A DNA stretch of 54,173 nucleotides, taken from Acidobacteriota bacterium. Its GTDB lineage: Bacteria; Actinomycetota; Actinomycetes; Actinomycetales; Microbacteriaceae. This document shows, piece by piece, positions 25,667-33,381 of the stretch. Under the pieces are notes generated by a model. That model made no database searches. It was not told where the DNA came from and saw nothing but the letters and a program-made list of their open reading frames with translations. The position numbers were made by a program, and so were the translations under genes. The stretch spans positions 9,791 through 63,963 of the forward strand of contig JABBOB010000009.1 of the NCBI GenBank assembly GCA_019352055.1. Reading direction: 5' to 3'. Each line of letters opens with the position of its first letter. The first letter of the stretch is position 1.

Positions 25667-26674
25667 ATGGGCATGACCTTGACCCAGCTTCGGACGTTCG
25701 CCCTCGTGGCGAGGCTCGGCTCGCTCCGCGCCGCCGCCGCCGCGCTCGGCGTCAGCGAACCGGCGGTGTCCTCAGCCGTCGCCGCCCTACGGGCGGAGCT
25801 CGGGGACCCCCTCTTCACCCGGACGCCGCGGGGCATCATGCTCACCGCCGGCGGCCGCACCCTCGCCGCGCACGCGGAGGAGATCGTCGGCCTCGCCGAC
25901 GACACGAGGCGCGACGTCGCGCACGCCTCGTCGAGCGGGTGGGAGCTGCGGGTGCTCGCGACCGCGGCGTTCGCCGAGCACGCCGCCGGGCGGCTGTTCG
26001 ACCTCTTCGGCAAGTGGGTCGCGTCCGACGCGCTCGATGTCGTCGTCGAGGACGCGGACGACATCGGCGCCATGCTGCGGGAGCGCGCCTACGACATCGC
26101 CCTGGGCGCGCGCCCGGCGCTCGCGAACAGCCTCGGGCTCGAGCTCGTGCCGTTCTTCAAGTACCAGCGGATCATGGTCGCCTCCGTGCGGCACCCGCTC
26201 GCGGCCCTGACCGGTCCGATCCCGCTCAGCCGACTGCTGTCCGTGCCGTGGTTCGCCGGGCCCGGCGGGTTCGAGCCGCTGACGGAGGAGGGCAGGTGGT
26301 TCGGGCGGCTCAGCGAGCTCCCGGACGTCGTCGAGCTGACGAGCGAGACCGACGCGCTCGCCGCGGTGGCCGGCGGCGAGGGCGTGATGCTCGCGCTCGC
26401 GCATGTCGCGGCGCCCCGGCTCCGCGGCGGGGTGGAGAAGGTGGACCAGGAGTCGGCGTCGTCCGGCGACCTGGTGCGGCTGTCCGTCACCGACACGCCG
26501 CTCTCCGGGGTCTGGTGGGCGACGACCTTGGACGGCGGCCGCGCCACCGAGTCCGCGCAGATCCTGCGGCGGCTCGTCACCACCGCCGAAGCGACGACGG
26601 CGATCCTCGCCAGCGCGGGGTCACGCGGGCTGTCCCGGCGCGGCAACAAGTTCCACGTCGCGCTCTGGAGCTGA
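25667..26674 (+). CDS. LysR family transcriptional regulator
   Basis: 335 residues. The N-terminal winged helix-turn-helix (LTQLRTFALVARLGSLRAAAAALGVSEPAVSSAVAALRAELGDPLFTRTPRGIMLTAGG) spans about residues 3-62; the rest is a periplasmic-binding-type effector domain with the central hinge (LGARPALANSLGLELVPFF, PWFAGPGGFEPL). It is divergent from the cox operon and most likely its activator, in the position of the LysR-type regulator of other cox operons. The start is uncertain between 25667 and 25673; GAAGGG precedes the first at a suitable distance. Its 3-prime end is 10 bases from the convergent truncated moaA, an unusual junction. Confidence 0.88.
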   Translation: MGMTLTQLRTFALVARLGSLRAAAAALGVSEPAVSSAVAALRAELGDPLFTRTPRGIMLTAGGRTLAAHAEEIVGLADDTRRDVAHASSSGWELRVLATAAFAEHAAGRLFDLFGKWVASDALDVVVEDADDIGAMLRERAYDIALGARPALANSLGLELVPFFKYQRIMVASVRHPLAALTGPIPLSRLLSVPWFAGPGGFEPLTEEGRWFGRLSELPDVVELTSETDALAAVAGGEGVMLALAHVAAPRLRGGVEKVDQESASSGDLVRLSVTDTPLSGVWWATTLDGGRATESAQILRRLVTTAEATTAILASAGSRGLSRRGNKFHVALWS

Positions 26675-26684
26675 ATCCGGCGGC

Positions 26685-27539
26685 TCAGCCGATCGCAGGC
26701 GCGCAGAACGTGCGGGTGACCGACGCGATGATCCCCACCGTCGCGGGGCCGCCGTCCACCGACCACTCCTCCGCCGGTGAGGACGGATCGCTCCGCGGCC
26801 GCTCGGTCAGGACGGACCGTTCGACGAGCACGCGCAGCAGATCGGCCGCGGTGTCCATCTCGTCCCGTCGCCAGGTCTCGTCTGCGTCGAGCGGCATCTC
26901 CTCGATGAACCGCAGCTGCGTCTCGTGCTGCAGCGACCACGCCAGCAGCTCGTCGGCCTCGTCGAGCGTCGATCGCATCAGGACCGCGTTCCCCTTCAGC
27001 GGCCGGAGGCCGGCCGCGCGTGCTGCGGCGATGCCGGCGAACATCGCGGGGAGACGGTCGCGCCGCGTCGGCTCGGCCACATGCGCACGGTCCACCGTGT
27101 CCAGCGACACGTCGACGCGGGTGAGGTCCGCCGCGACCAGCGCCCCCGCGGTCTTGTCGAGGCCGATCCCGTTCGTCGTGATCGCCAGCGCGACGGCGGG
27201 GGCGGCCTCGTGCGATCTCGCGACGATCTCGACCATGTCGCCGTGGACGAGCGGCTCGCCGCCGGTGAAGCGGACCTCGCCGATCCCCAGGTCGCGTGCT
27301 CCGATGCGCACGAGTCGCGCGATCTCCGTCGACGTCAGGAGCAGACGCTTCGCGATCGAGGGCGGCCCCTCGGCGGGCATGCAGTAGGTGCAGCGGAGGG
27401 AGCACTCCTCGGTGACGGAGATCCCGAGGTGGCGCGCGACCCGCCCGGACCGGTCGATGAGCTCGTCGCCCGGCGGGCGATCCAGCATCCTCGACCGTGG
27501 CGACGACGACAGGAGCGGGCCGGGGCCGACGGCGGACAT
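26685..27539 (-). pseudogene. moaA: moaA, GTP 3',8-cyclase, truncated at the C-terminal cluster
   Basis: 284 residues left of about 330-360. MoaA is a radical SAM enzyme that starts molybdenum cofactor synthesis and carries a second [4Fe-4S] cluster near its C-terminus. Here the N-terminal radical SAM motif is intact (CSLRCTYC, Cys46, 50, 53), as are [33 protein letters not shown] and [19 protein letters not shown]. It then ends in APAIG and a stop, where normal proteins read GACDRTRLTADG. Adding a single base restores FCAACDR, so a one-base deletion caused the stop, but no homologous tail follows: within a few codons the sequence is the antisense of the LysR end. The CxxC-N-C cluster site and GTP-binding tail are gone. 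The start is uncertain. Confidence 0.8.
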
Positions 27540-27618
27540 GGGCGCATGCCGGCCTTGGGGACCCAGGCTCAGGATCGGCGCGGGGGTGGCGGGACAGCGG
27601 TGCCGAGCACGACGGAAA

Positions 27619-27659
27619 GACGCCGGGCAGCCAGTGCGGGGGAGTCGCTGCCCGGCGTC
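27619..27659. repeat. 13-bp perfect inverted repeat upstream of truncated moaA
   Basis: Perfect 13-bp arms with a 15-base loop, in the leader of moaA on the minus strand. Stem stability would be very high. It does not match what I recall of the molybdenum cofactor riboswitch. Confidence 0.6.
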
Positions 27660-27802
27660 ATCATCCGGGAGACCGTGGCAGGACCTCGCGGGGGAAGTGC
27701 GGCCCTGCCGGTCCAGGCACCCCGGGGGATGGGTGCGGAGGACCGTTCCGGTCGTATCGGGTAGTGCAGCGGTGGGTACCGCCGGGACCAAGGTAGCACT
27801 GG

Positions 27803-27832
27803 ACGGGGACAGAACGACCTGTCTGTCCCCGT
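27803..27832 (-). terminator. purF terminator hairpin
   Basis: ACGGGGACAGA / TCTGTCCCCGT, 11-bp perfect arms with an eight-base loop, 31 bases after the purF stop on the minus strand; a smaller C/G hairpin (27841-27855) lies just before it. No clear U-tract. Confidence 0.6.
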
Positions 27833-27863
27833 GTCGTCTGCCCCCAGAGCGGGGGACGGCGGC

Positions 27864-29333
27864 TCAGGAGAACTGGTTCGCCTCGACCCACTGGAGGTAC
27901 TCCGCGTCGACCGTGCCGGTGATGTACTCGCCCGTGAAGCAGCTCATCTCGAGCTCGGTGACCGTGGAGCCCTCGAGGATCGCGGCCTGCATGTCGGCGA
28001 CCTCCTGGTAGATGAGATGGTCGGCACCGATCTCGCGGGCGATCTCCGGGATCTTCCTGCCTGCGGCGACGAGCTCGCGCCGGCTCGGCATGTTGATCCC
28101 GTAGACGTGCGGGAAGCGCACCGGAGGCGCCGCGGAGGCGAACGTGACCTTGTTCGCTCCGGCCGCCTTCGCCATGTCGACGATCTCCCTGCTCGTCGTC
28201 CCGCGCACGATCGAGTCGTCGACGATGAGCACGTTCTTGCCGCGGAACTCGGTGCCGAGCGCGTTCAGCTTCTGCCGCACGCTCTTCTTCCGAACCGCCT
28301 GCCCCGGCATGATGAACGTGCGGCCGACGTAGCGGTTCTTGTAGAACCCCTCGCGGTAGGTCACGCCGAGTCGCTGGGCGAGCTGCATCGCGGAGGGGCG
28401 CGCGGAGTCGGGGATCGGCATGACGACGTCGATGTCGCCCATCGGCGCGTGTGCTGCCACCGTGTCCGCGAGCCGGTCGCCGAGTCGCAGTCGGGCGTCG
28501 TAGACCGAGATGCCCGACATGGTCGAGTCGGGCCGTGCGAGGTAGACGTACTCGAACGAGCAGGGCACGAGTCGCGGGTGCGCCGCGCACTGCTGCAGGT
28601 GCAGCTCCCCGTCCGGCGTGATGAAGACGGCCTCGCCCGGGGCGATGTCACGGACGACCTCGTATCCGTTGCTCTCGAGCACGAGCGACTCGGAGGAGAC
28701 CATCCACTCGTCGCGCTGGACGCCGGGGAGGTGGTCGGCGCTGCGACGGCCGAGGGTGAGCGGCCGGATGCCGAACGGGTCGCGGAACGCGAGCAGGCCG
28801 CGGCCGGCGATCAGCGCGATCGCGGCGTACGAGCCCTCGACGCGCTCGTGCACGCGCCGGACGGCGGTGAACACCTGCTCGGGATCGAGCTGGAGGCCCG
28901 AGAGCTGCGATTGCAGCTCGTTCGCGAGCACGTTGACGAGCAGCTCGGTGTCCGAGTCGCTGTTGAGGTGCCGGCGATCGATGTGGAAGAGGTCCTGCTG
29001 CAGCTCCCGCACGTTCGTGAGGTTGCCGTTGTGCACGAGGAGGATGCCGTACGGCGCGTTCACGTAGAACGGCTGCGCCTCCTGCTCGCTCGCCGCGGAA
29101 CCGCGGGTCGCGTAGCGCACGTGACCGAGACCCGTGCTGCCGAGCAGGGTGCGCATGTCCCGGGTGCGGTAGGCCTCGCGGACCTGACCTTTCACCTTCA
29201 CCATGTGGAAGGAGCCGCTCTCATCGGTCGCGATCCCAGTCGAATCCTGGCCGCGATGCTGCAGCAGCAGCAGCGCGTCGTAGATGAGCTGGTTGACCGG
29301 CTGGGCGGCGGAGACGCCGACGATGCCGCACAT
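27864..29333 (-). CDS. purF: amidophosphoribosyltransferase
   Basis: 489 residues. It makes phosphoribosylamine from PRPP and glutamine, the first and regulated step of purine synthesis. The nucleophile is Cys2 (MCGIVGV, no propeptide). The glutaminase domain spans 1-230 (QHRGQDSTGIA, GLGHVRYATRG, HNGNLTNVREL, SDSDTELL, GRGLLAFRDPFGIRPL) and the PRPP transferase domain about 250-489, with the PRPP motif VLIVDDSIVRGTTSREIV at about 350. Four conserved Cys of an Fe-S cluster, present in some PurF proteins, are not conserved here (Cys in CSFEYVYLARPD and MSCFTGEY only), so this could be the metal-free type. Divergent from purM, 34 bases apart. Confidence 0.98.
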   Translation of the reverse strand: MCGIVGVSAAQPVNQLIYDALLLLQHRGQDSTGIATDESGSFHMVKVKGQVREAYRTRDMRTLLGSTGLGHVRYATRGSAASEQEAQPFYVNAPYGILLVHNGNLTNVRELQQDLFHIDRRHLNSDSDTELLVNVLANELQSQLSGLQLDPEQVFTAVRRVHERVEGSYAAIALIAGRGLLAFRDPFGIRPLTLGRRSADHLPGVQRDEWMVSSESLVLESNGYEVVRDIAPGEAVFITPDGELHLQQCAAHPRLVPCSFEYVYLARPDSTMSGISVYDARLRLGDRLADTVAAHAPMGDIDVVMPIPDSARPSAMQLAQRLGVTYREGFYKNRYVGRTFIMPGQAVRKKSVRQKLNALGTEFRGKNVLIVDDSIVRGTTSREIVDMAKAAGANKVTFASAAPPVRFPHVYGINMPSRRELVAAGRKIPEIAREIGADHLIYQEVADMQAAILEGSTVTELEMSCFTGEYITGTVDAEYLQWVEANQFS

Positions 29334-29355
29334 TCGGGTGGAGATCCCCCTGGTT

Positions 29356-29361
29356 TAGGCT
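29356..29361 (+). promoter_or_regulatory. -10 element of purM (leaderless type)
   Basis: TAGGCT, exactly six bases before GTG 29368. The divergent purF start is only 34 bases away, so the two promoters overlap in a very small region and may be co-regulated by one site. Confidence 0.45.
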
Positions 29362-29367
29362 CGAGTG

Positions 29368-30516
29368 GTGCAGCCGCCATCCTCCCATCCGGCGGTCGTG
29401 AGTCGTGCCGCGGGCGGTCCGGTGGACCGGTACGCGGCTGCGGGGGTCGACACGGCAGCCGGTGACACCGCGGTCGAGCTGATGAAGCGCTCGGTCGCCG
29501 CGACCCACGGACCCCAGGTGCTGGGCGGCGTCGGCGGGTTCGCCGGGCTGTGGGACGCGTCCGCGCTGACCCGCTTCACGAAGCCGGTCCTGGCGACCTC
29601 CACCGACGGCGTCGGCACCAAGATCGCGATCGCGCAGGCCCTCGACAAGCACGACACGATCGGGCAGGACCTGGTCGGGATGGTCGTCGACGACATCGTC
29701 GTCGTCGGTGCGGCGCCCTTGTTCATGACGGACTACATCGCCTGCGGCAAGGTCGTCCCCGAGCGGATCGCGGCCATCGTCGACGGCATCGCGCGGGCCT
29801 GTGCGGCGACGCGGACCGCGCTCATCGGCGGCGAGACCGCCGAGCACCCCGACCTGATCGCGCCGGACGACTACGACGTCGCCGGTGCCGCGGTCGGCGT
29901 GGTGGAGGCGGATCGGCTGCTCGGCGCGCACCGGGTCCGGGCGGGGGACGCGGTGCTCGCGCTCGCCTCCTCCGGCCTGCACAGCAACGGCTACTCGCTG
30001 GTGCGACGGATCCTCCGGGAGAGCGGCCTCCGGCTCGACACCCGGGTGGGGGACTACGGCGCCACGCTCGGCGAGGCCCTGCTCGAGCCCACGCGGCTGT
30101 ACACGGCGGACCTGCTCGACCTGCTCGACGGTGTGCACGGTACGGCGGTGCACGCGCTCAGCCATGTCACCGGAGGAGGCCTGGCCGCGAATCTCGCGCG
30201 CGTGCTGCCGAAGGGGGTGCGTGTGGATCTGGACCGCACGACCTGGGAGCCTGCGCCGGTGTTCTCGGTGCTCGCGGAGCTCGGCGGGTTCCCGCTGTCC
30301 GACGTCGAGAGCGCCTGGAACCTGGGGATCGGCATGTTCGCGGTCGTGGACGCCGCCGCTGCGTCGGCCGTCGCGGAGGCCCTGACCCTGGCCGGGGTCC
30401 CCACCTGGCAGGCGGCCGTCATCGAACCGACCGGGGATCACCGGGTCGGCGACGTGCAGGGCGCGAAGGGCGTCGACGGCGGGACGGTGCGACTCGTCGG
30501 GAGCTTCGCGGCGTGA
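29368..30516 (+). CDS. purM: phosphoribosylformylglycinamidine cyclo-ligase (AIR synthetase)
   Basis: 382 residues. It closes FGAM to AIR with ATP. Characteristic: TKPVLATSTDGVGTKIAIAQALDKHDTIGQDLVGMVVDDIVVVGAAPLFMTDYIA (metal and phosphate site), GGETAEHPD, ASSGLHSNGYSLVR, HVTGGGLAANLARVLP and the C-terminal WNLGIGMFAVV. The start is GTG 29368 (GTG 29365 one codon upstream is possible), based on TAGGCT. Divergent from purF and followed by a terminator and the convergent DUF3073 gene, a typical actinobacterial neighbourhood. Confidence 0.97.
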   Translation: MQPPSSHPAVVSRAAGGPVDRYAAAGVDTAAGDTAVELMKRSVAATHGPQVLGGVGGFAGLWDASALTRFTKPVLATSTDGVGTKIAIAQALDKHDTIGQDLVGMVVDDIVVVGAAPLFMTDYIACGKVVPERIAAIVDGIARACAATRTALIGGETAEHPDLIAPDDYDVAGAAVGVVEADRLLGAHRVRAGDAVLALASSGLHSNGYSLVRRILRESGLRLDTRVGDYGATLGEALLEPTRLYTADLLDLLDGVHGTAVHALSHVTGGGLAANLARVLPKGVRVDLDRTTWEPAPVFSVLAELGGFPLSDVESAWNLGIGMFAVVDAAAASAVAEALTLAGVPTWQAAVIEPTGDHRVGDVQGAKGVDGGTVRLVGSFAA

Positions 30517-30620
30517 CGCCCGACCCAGGAGCGCTGCGCCGACCGTGGAGGGCGCGGGGTCCCGCGGCCGTGCCGGTGGTGTCCGCGCGCCGCCCGCCGG
30601 TCGAGGTGCGCGCGCGGCCG

Positions 30621-30641
30621 GCCTCCGGACCACGCGGAGGC
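30621..30641. terminator. hairpin between convergent purM and DUF3073
   Basis: GCCTCCG / CGGAGGC arms with a seven-base loop, about 105 bases after the purM stop and 25 bases after the DUF3073 stop. GC-rich, no U-tract. Confidence 0.45.
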
Positions 30642-30666
30642 GTCGTCAGGCAGCCCGATCACACGG

Positions 30667-30837
30667 TCAGCGGTGCGACTCCTCCTCGGCGAAGTCCTCC
30701 TCGGACCAGCCGGCGTGCGCCTCGGCCGAGTGAGAGCCGATCTCCGCCTCGAGGGCGTTGTAGTTCGTGTCCGGGCTGAAGTACTTCAGATCGCGAGCGA
30801 TCTTCGTGTGCTTCGCCTTCTGACGGCCTCGCCCCAT
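30667..30837 (-). CDS. DUF3073 family protein
   Basis: 56 residues, a small basic-then-acidic protein: MGRGRQKAKHTKIARDLKYFSPDTNYNALEAEIG followed by an acidic tail. This is the conserved actinobacterial DUF3073, often found near purM. Function is unknown; the N-terminal KAKHTKIARDLKY looks nucleic-acid-binding by charge. Start at ATG 30837 has a GAGGGGGT ribosome site. It was too short to show in a 60-residue cut-off but reads cleanly to its stop. Confidence 0.85.
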   Translation of the reverse strand: MGRGRQKAKHTKIARDLKYFSPDTNYNALEAEIGSHSAEAHAGWSEEDFAEEESHR

Positions 30838-30964
30838 GCGTGACCCCCTCACGTCGTGATCGCCGCATCGGGTGAAGTGGCGGCGAAACTGCGAAAACTG
30901 ACGATCATCGTAACACGCACCCTTACGGCAGGATGGTGGTCGGCGCTCGCGCCGGGGGAGGGGG

Positions 30965-32181
30965 ATGGCCATGGTCGCTGTACCCGGCCGGGTCGACGTG
31001 GTGGTGATCGGAGCGGGCCAGGCAGGCCTCTCCGTCGCCTACTACCTGCAGCGTCTCGGCGTCCGCAGCGGTGTCGATCAGATCGTGCTCGACCGCGGAC
31101 CCACCTCGGGCGGGGCCTGGCAGCACCGGTGGGAGGCGCTCCGGCTGGGCAGCGCCCACCGCGTCCACGACCTTCCGGGCATGCGCCGCGCCGGCATCAC
31201 CTTCGAGACCGCGGATCGCGGCCGGCCGGCGCGCGACGTGGTGTCCGAGTACTGGTGTCCGAGTACTACGGCCACTACGAACGCTTCTTCGGGCTCGACG
31301 TGCGCCGCCCTGTCGCCGTCGCGGCGGTCTACGACCGGGGTGCCGATCTCGTCGTGCGGACCACGGCGGGCGAGATCACGACCCGCGTCGTGGTCAACGC
31401 CTCCGGCACGTGGGGTGCGCCGTTCGTGCCCTACTACCCCGGGATCCGGGAGTTCGTCGGGCGTCAGGTGCACACCTCCACCTACCGCGACGCCGCGGAC
31501 TTCGCCGGCCTGCGCGTGCTGGTCGTCGGCGGCGGTACCTCGGCGATCGGCTTCCTCCTCGAGCTGGAGGGGGTCGCCGTGAAGACGTTCTGGTCGACCC
31601 GACGGCCTGTGGAGTACCTCGATCACGGCGTGCTCGACCTCGAGGCAGCGGTGGCCGCGGTCGACCAGCAGGACCTCGCCGCGCGGACGGGGCAGGCGCT
31701 CCCCTCCATCGTGTCGGGCACCGGCGTGCCCAGGACTCGGCGGATCGCCTCCGCGATCGACCGCGGTGTGCTCGCGCCCAGGCCGATGTTCGACCACCTC
31801 GAACGGGACGCCGTCGTCTGGCCGGACGGGTCGCGGGAGCGCATCGACGCGATCGTCTGGGCGACGGGTTTCCGGCCGGACATCCGACATCTCAGCCCTC
31901 TGCGCCTCCACGAGAAGGCCGGTGGGGTGCGGGTCACGAGCGGCGCCGCCGACCGCGACCCGCGGATCTTCTTCGCCGGCTACGGCCCCACCGCGAGCAC
32001 CATCGGCGCGAACCGGGCCGGCAGGACGCTCGCCCGCCAGGTGTTCGCAGCACTCGGTGAGACGTCGATGCCGGTCGAGGCGACCCCCGAATCCGTGCCG
32101 ACGGTGCTGCAGGCCTCTCCTCCGGACGACGCGCAGGACCACGTCGCCCAGCTCATGGCCCGCTTCTTCACCGACGCCTGA
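30965..32181 (+). pseudogene. FAD-dependent NAD(P)-binding oxidoreductase, frameshifted
   Basis: A flavin-containing monooxygenase-like gene broken by a 14-bp tandem duplication. The N-terminal part (30965 to about 31250, frame 1) has the FAD motif VVVIGAGQAGLSVAYYLQ (residues 12-29) and GGAWQHRWEALRLGS. The rest (from about 31255, shifted frame) has the NADP motif VLVVGGGTSAIGFLLELEG, WSTRRPVEYLDHG, WATGFRPDIRHLSPL (flavin-side motif) and a C-terminal GYGPTASTIGANRAGRTLA. Removing one 14-bp copy gives one uninterrupted 400-residue protein, in a typical FMO/thioredoxin-reductase-like size range. The start ATG 30965 follows GGGGGAGGGGG; ATG 30971 is possible. Likely monocistronic; the substrate is unknown. 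Confidence 0.85.
31240..31267 (+). repeat. 14-bp perfect tandem duplication (frameshift)
   Basis: GGTGTCCGAGTACT occurs twice in direct succession, 31240-31253 and 31254-31267. It moves the reading frame by 14 bases and breaks the flavoprotein gene. Slippage on such a repeat could restore the frame. Confidence 0.95.
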
Positions 32182-32202
32182 TCCGCCCGGATCCGGAGTT
32201 CT

Positions 32203-32286
32203 CTCGCGGATCCGGAGATCCTCGACGACACCCGCTCGGGGGCCGCCGTCGACCGGGGTGTCGCGAGATCGATCCGGATCCGCGAG
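32203..32286. repeat. palindromic repeat element, copy 1
   Basis: Two imperfect inverted halves starting and ending in CTCGCGGATCCGGA: left 32203-32233, right 32255-32286, with a central GC-rich loop of about 21 bases. Each half also includes a CGACACCC stretch. A partial unit with CCGGATCCGG lies just upstream at 32187-32196. It lies between the broken flavoprotein and the DUF559-like gene; a second copy lies on the other side of that gene. Confidence 0.75.
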
Positions 32287-33189
32287 TCACCGTCCTCGCC
32301 GCCAGACCCGTTCGATCACATCTCCCACGTAGGCGGTCTCCCGCACCGCGGCGTTGTGGGTGAACCGCAGCGGTGGGTGGCCGAGGTAGGCGATCACCGC
32401 ATCGCGCTCGCGATCGCGCACCACGGCCTTGCCTGCGTGGTGCCGGATGCCGTCCGACTCGATCGGGAGCCACTCGTCGACGAGGCCGTCGGTCCGGTAC
32501 AGCGTGGTCAGCCAGGCCTGGCTGCGCCACGGGATGCATCGATCCTGCGCCTCGAGCCGCAGGAACGTCTCGCCGACCGACTCGGCGAGCGGATCGCTCC
32601 GGTCGACCGCGGCGACCCGGTTCGCGGGCAGCGACGCGCGGAGCAGGGCGGTCGAGGAGGCGGAGAGGATCGGCGGCCCGTCGGTCTGGTTCCGCGCCGA
32701 GTCGACCGCGGCGGTCAGCCACCGGATCGACGTGCAGTGCGCCATCTGGAGCAGCGCGTCCGCGGGGGACACGCGCCACCCCCTGCTCGCCTCGACCCGG
32801 CGCTCCCAGTGCAGCCTGATCTGCGGGTCATGACCGGCGTGGACGTGCCGGGTCGCGTCGTCGGATCGACGCAGCCGGGTGGCGTCCGGTGGCACGCGGA
32901 CGTGCGTCCGGCCGCCGAGCCCTTCCGGGACGAACATCCCGTACGAGGCCGCTGCGGACACGCACGCGAGCACGCCGCCGACGCGGACCGCCTGTACCGC
33001 CGGTGGGGGAGCGGATGGCTCGAGGTACCAGCCGATCCGCGGGCGGACGACGACGCCGAGATGACGGAGGCGCCCCATGTCCGGGCCCGTCAGTCCGGCG
33101 GCGCTGAACGCCCGCACCGGCGCGAGACCCGCATGCCGTCGGAGCACGTCGGCCGCGAGCGCGGCGAGGAGCGCAGGATCTCGAGCCAT
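32287..33189 (-). CDS. AbiEi-like / DUF559 endonuclease-fold protein
   Basis: 300 residues. Residues 1-60 look like a winged-helix AbiEi-type N-terminus (LAPVRAFSAAGLTGPDMGRLRHLGVVVRPRIGWYLEP), the middle has the usual VGGVLACVSAAASYGMFVPEG, and the C-terminus (about 215-300) looks like a DUF559/Vsr-type restriction-endonuclease fold (LVDEWLPIESDGIRHHAGKAVVRDRERDAVIAYLGHPPLRFTHNAAVRET). The putative catalytic acids are E and D in the IESDG segment. Proteins of this class are common single actinobacterial genes, sometimes called type IV antitoxin-like; their job is not known. No partner gene is next to it. It lies between two palindromic repeats, and its stop abuts copy 1. Confidence 0.65.
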   Translation of the reverse strand: MARDPALLAALAADVLRRHAGLAPVRAFSAAGLTGPDMGRLRHLGVVVRPRIGWYLEPSAPPPAVQAVRVGGVLACVSAAASYGMFVPEGLGGRTHVRVPPDATRLRRSDDATRHVHAGHDPQIRLHWERRVEASRGWRVSPADALLQMAHCTSIRWLTAAVDSARNQTDGPPILSASSTALLRASLPANRVAAVDRSDPLAESVGETFLRLEAQDRCIPWRSQAWLTTLYRTDGLVDEWLPIESDGIRHHAGKAVVRDRERDAVIAYLGHPPLRFTHNAAVRETAYVGDVIERVWRRGR

Positions 33190-33267
33190 GACACTGGACT
33201 GTGGGGTATCGCGCACCGCTCCGTGCGAGCTCGATCGGGGGAGGGGCGGATTCCCGGGCGCCGCGGT

Positions 33268-33373
33268 CTTCGCGGATCCGGAAAGATCCCGCGCCACCCC
33301 GCGCGGCGGACCACCTGCCTGGGGTGTCGGCGAGGATCTCCGGATCCGGGAGAGATCTCCGGATCCGCGAGAT
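33268..33373. repeat. palindromic repeat element, copy 2
   Basis: Left half 33268-33300 starting CTTCGCGGATCCGGA, right half 33321-33373 containing two GGATCCGG units and ending CCGCGAGAT. Reading the right half in reverse complement gives CTCGCGGATCCGGAGATC, identical to copy 1 for 18 bases, and the same CGACACCCC end. The element is longer than copy 1 because it carries one extra internal unit. It lies about 80 bases upstream of the DUF559-like gene's start. Confidence 0.75.
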
Positions 33374-33381
33374 GGGGTGCG

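Larger units (their letters stand above)
27540..27863. other. intergenic region with stacked inverted repeats
   Basis: 324 bases between the truncated moaA and purF (both minus strand). No gene is evident. It holds three hairpin-forming repeats: GACGCCGGGCAGC / GCTGCCCGGCGTC (27619-27631 and 27647-27659), ACGGGGACAGA / TCTGTCCCCGT (27803-27813 and 27822-27832) and CCCCC / GGGGG (27841-27855), plus a weaker GGCAGGACC / GGCCCTGCC-like pair at about 27687-27715. Two lie near purF and probably terminate it. The first, 80 bases before moaA, could be a leader structure or former attenuator. Confidence 0.5.

Noticed and set aside
27540-27863. Molybdenum cofactor riboswitch upstream of moaA
   Set aside because: The stems present do not match what I recall of that motif, and I could not align it. 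A covariance search would decide.
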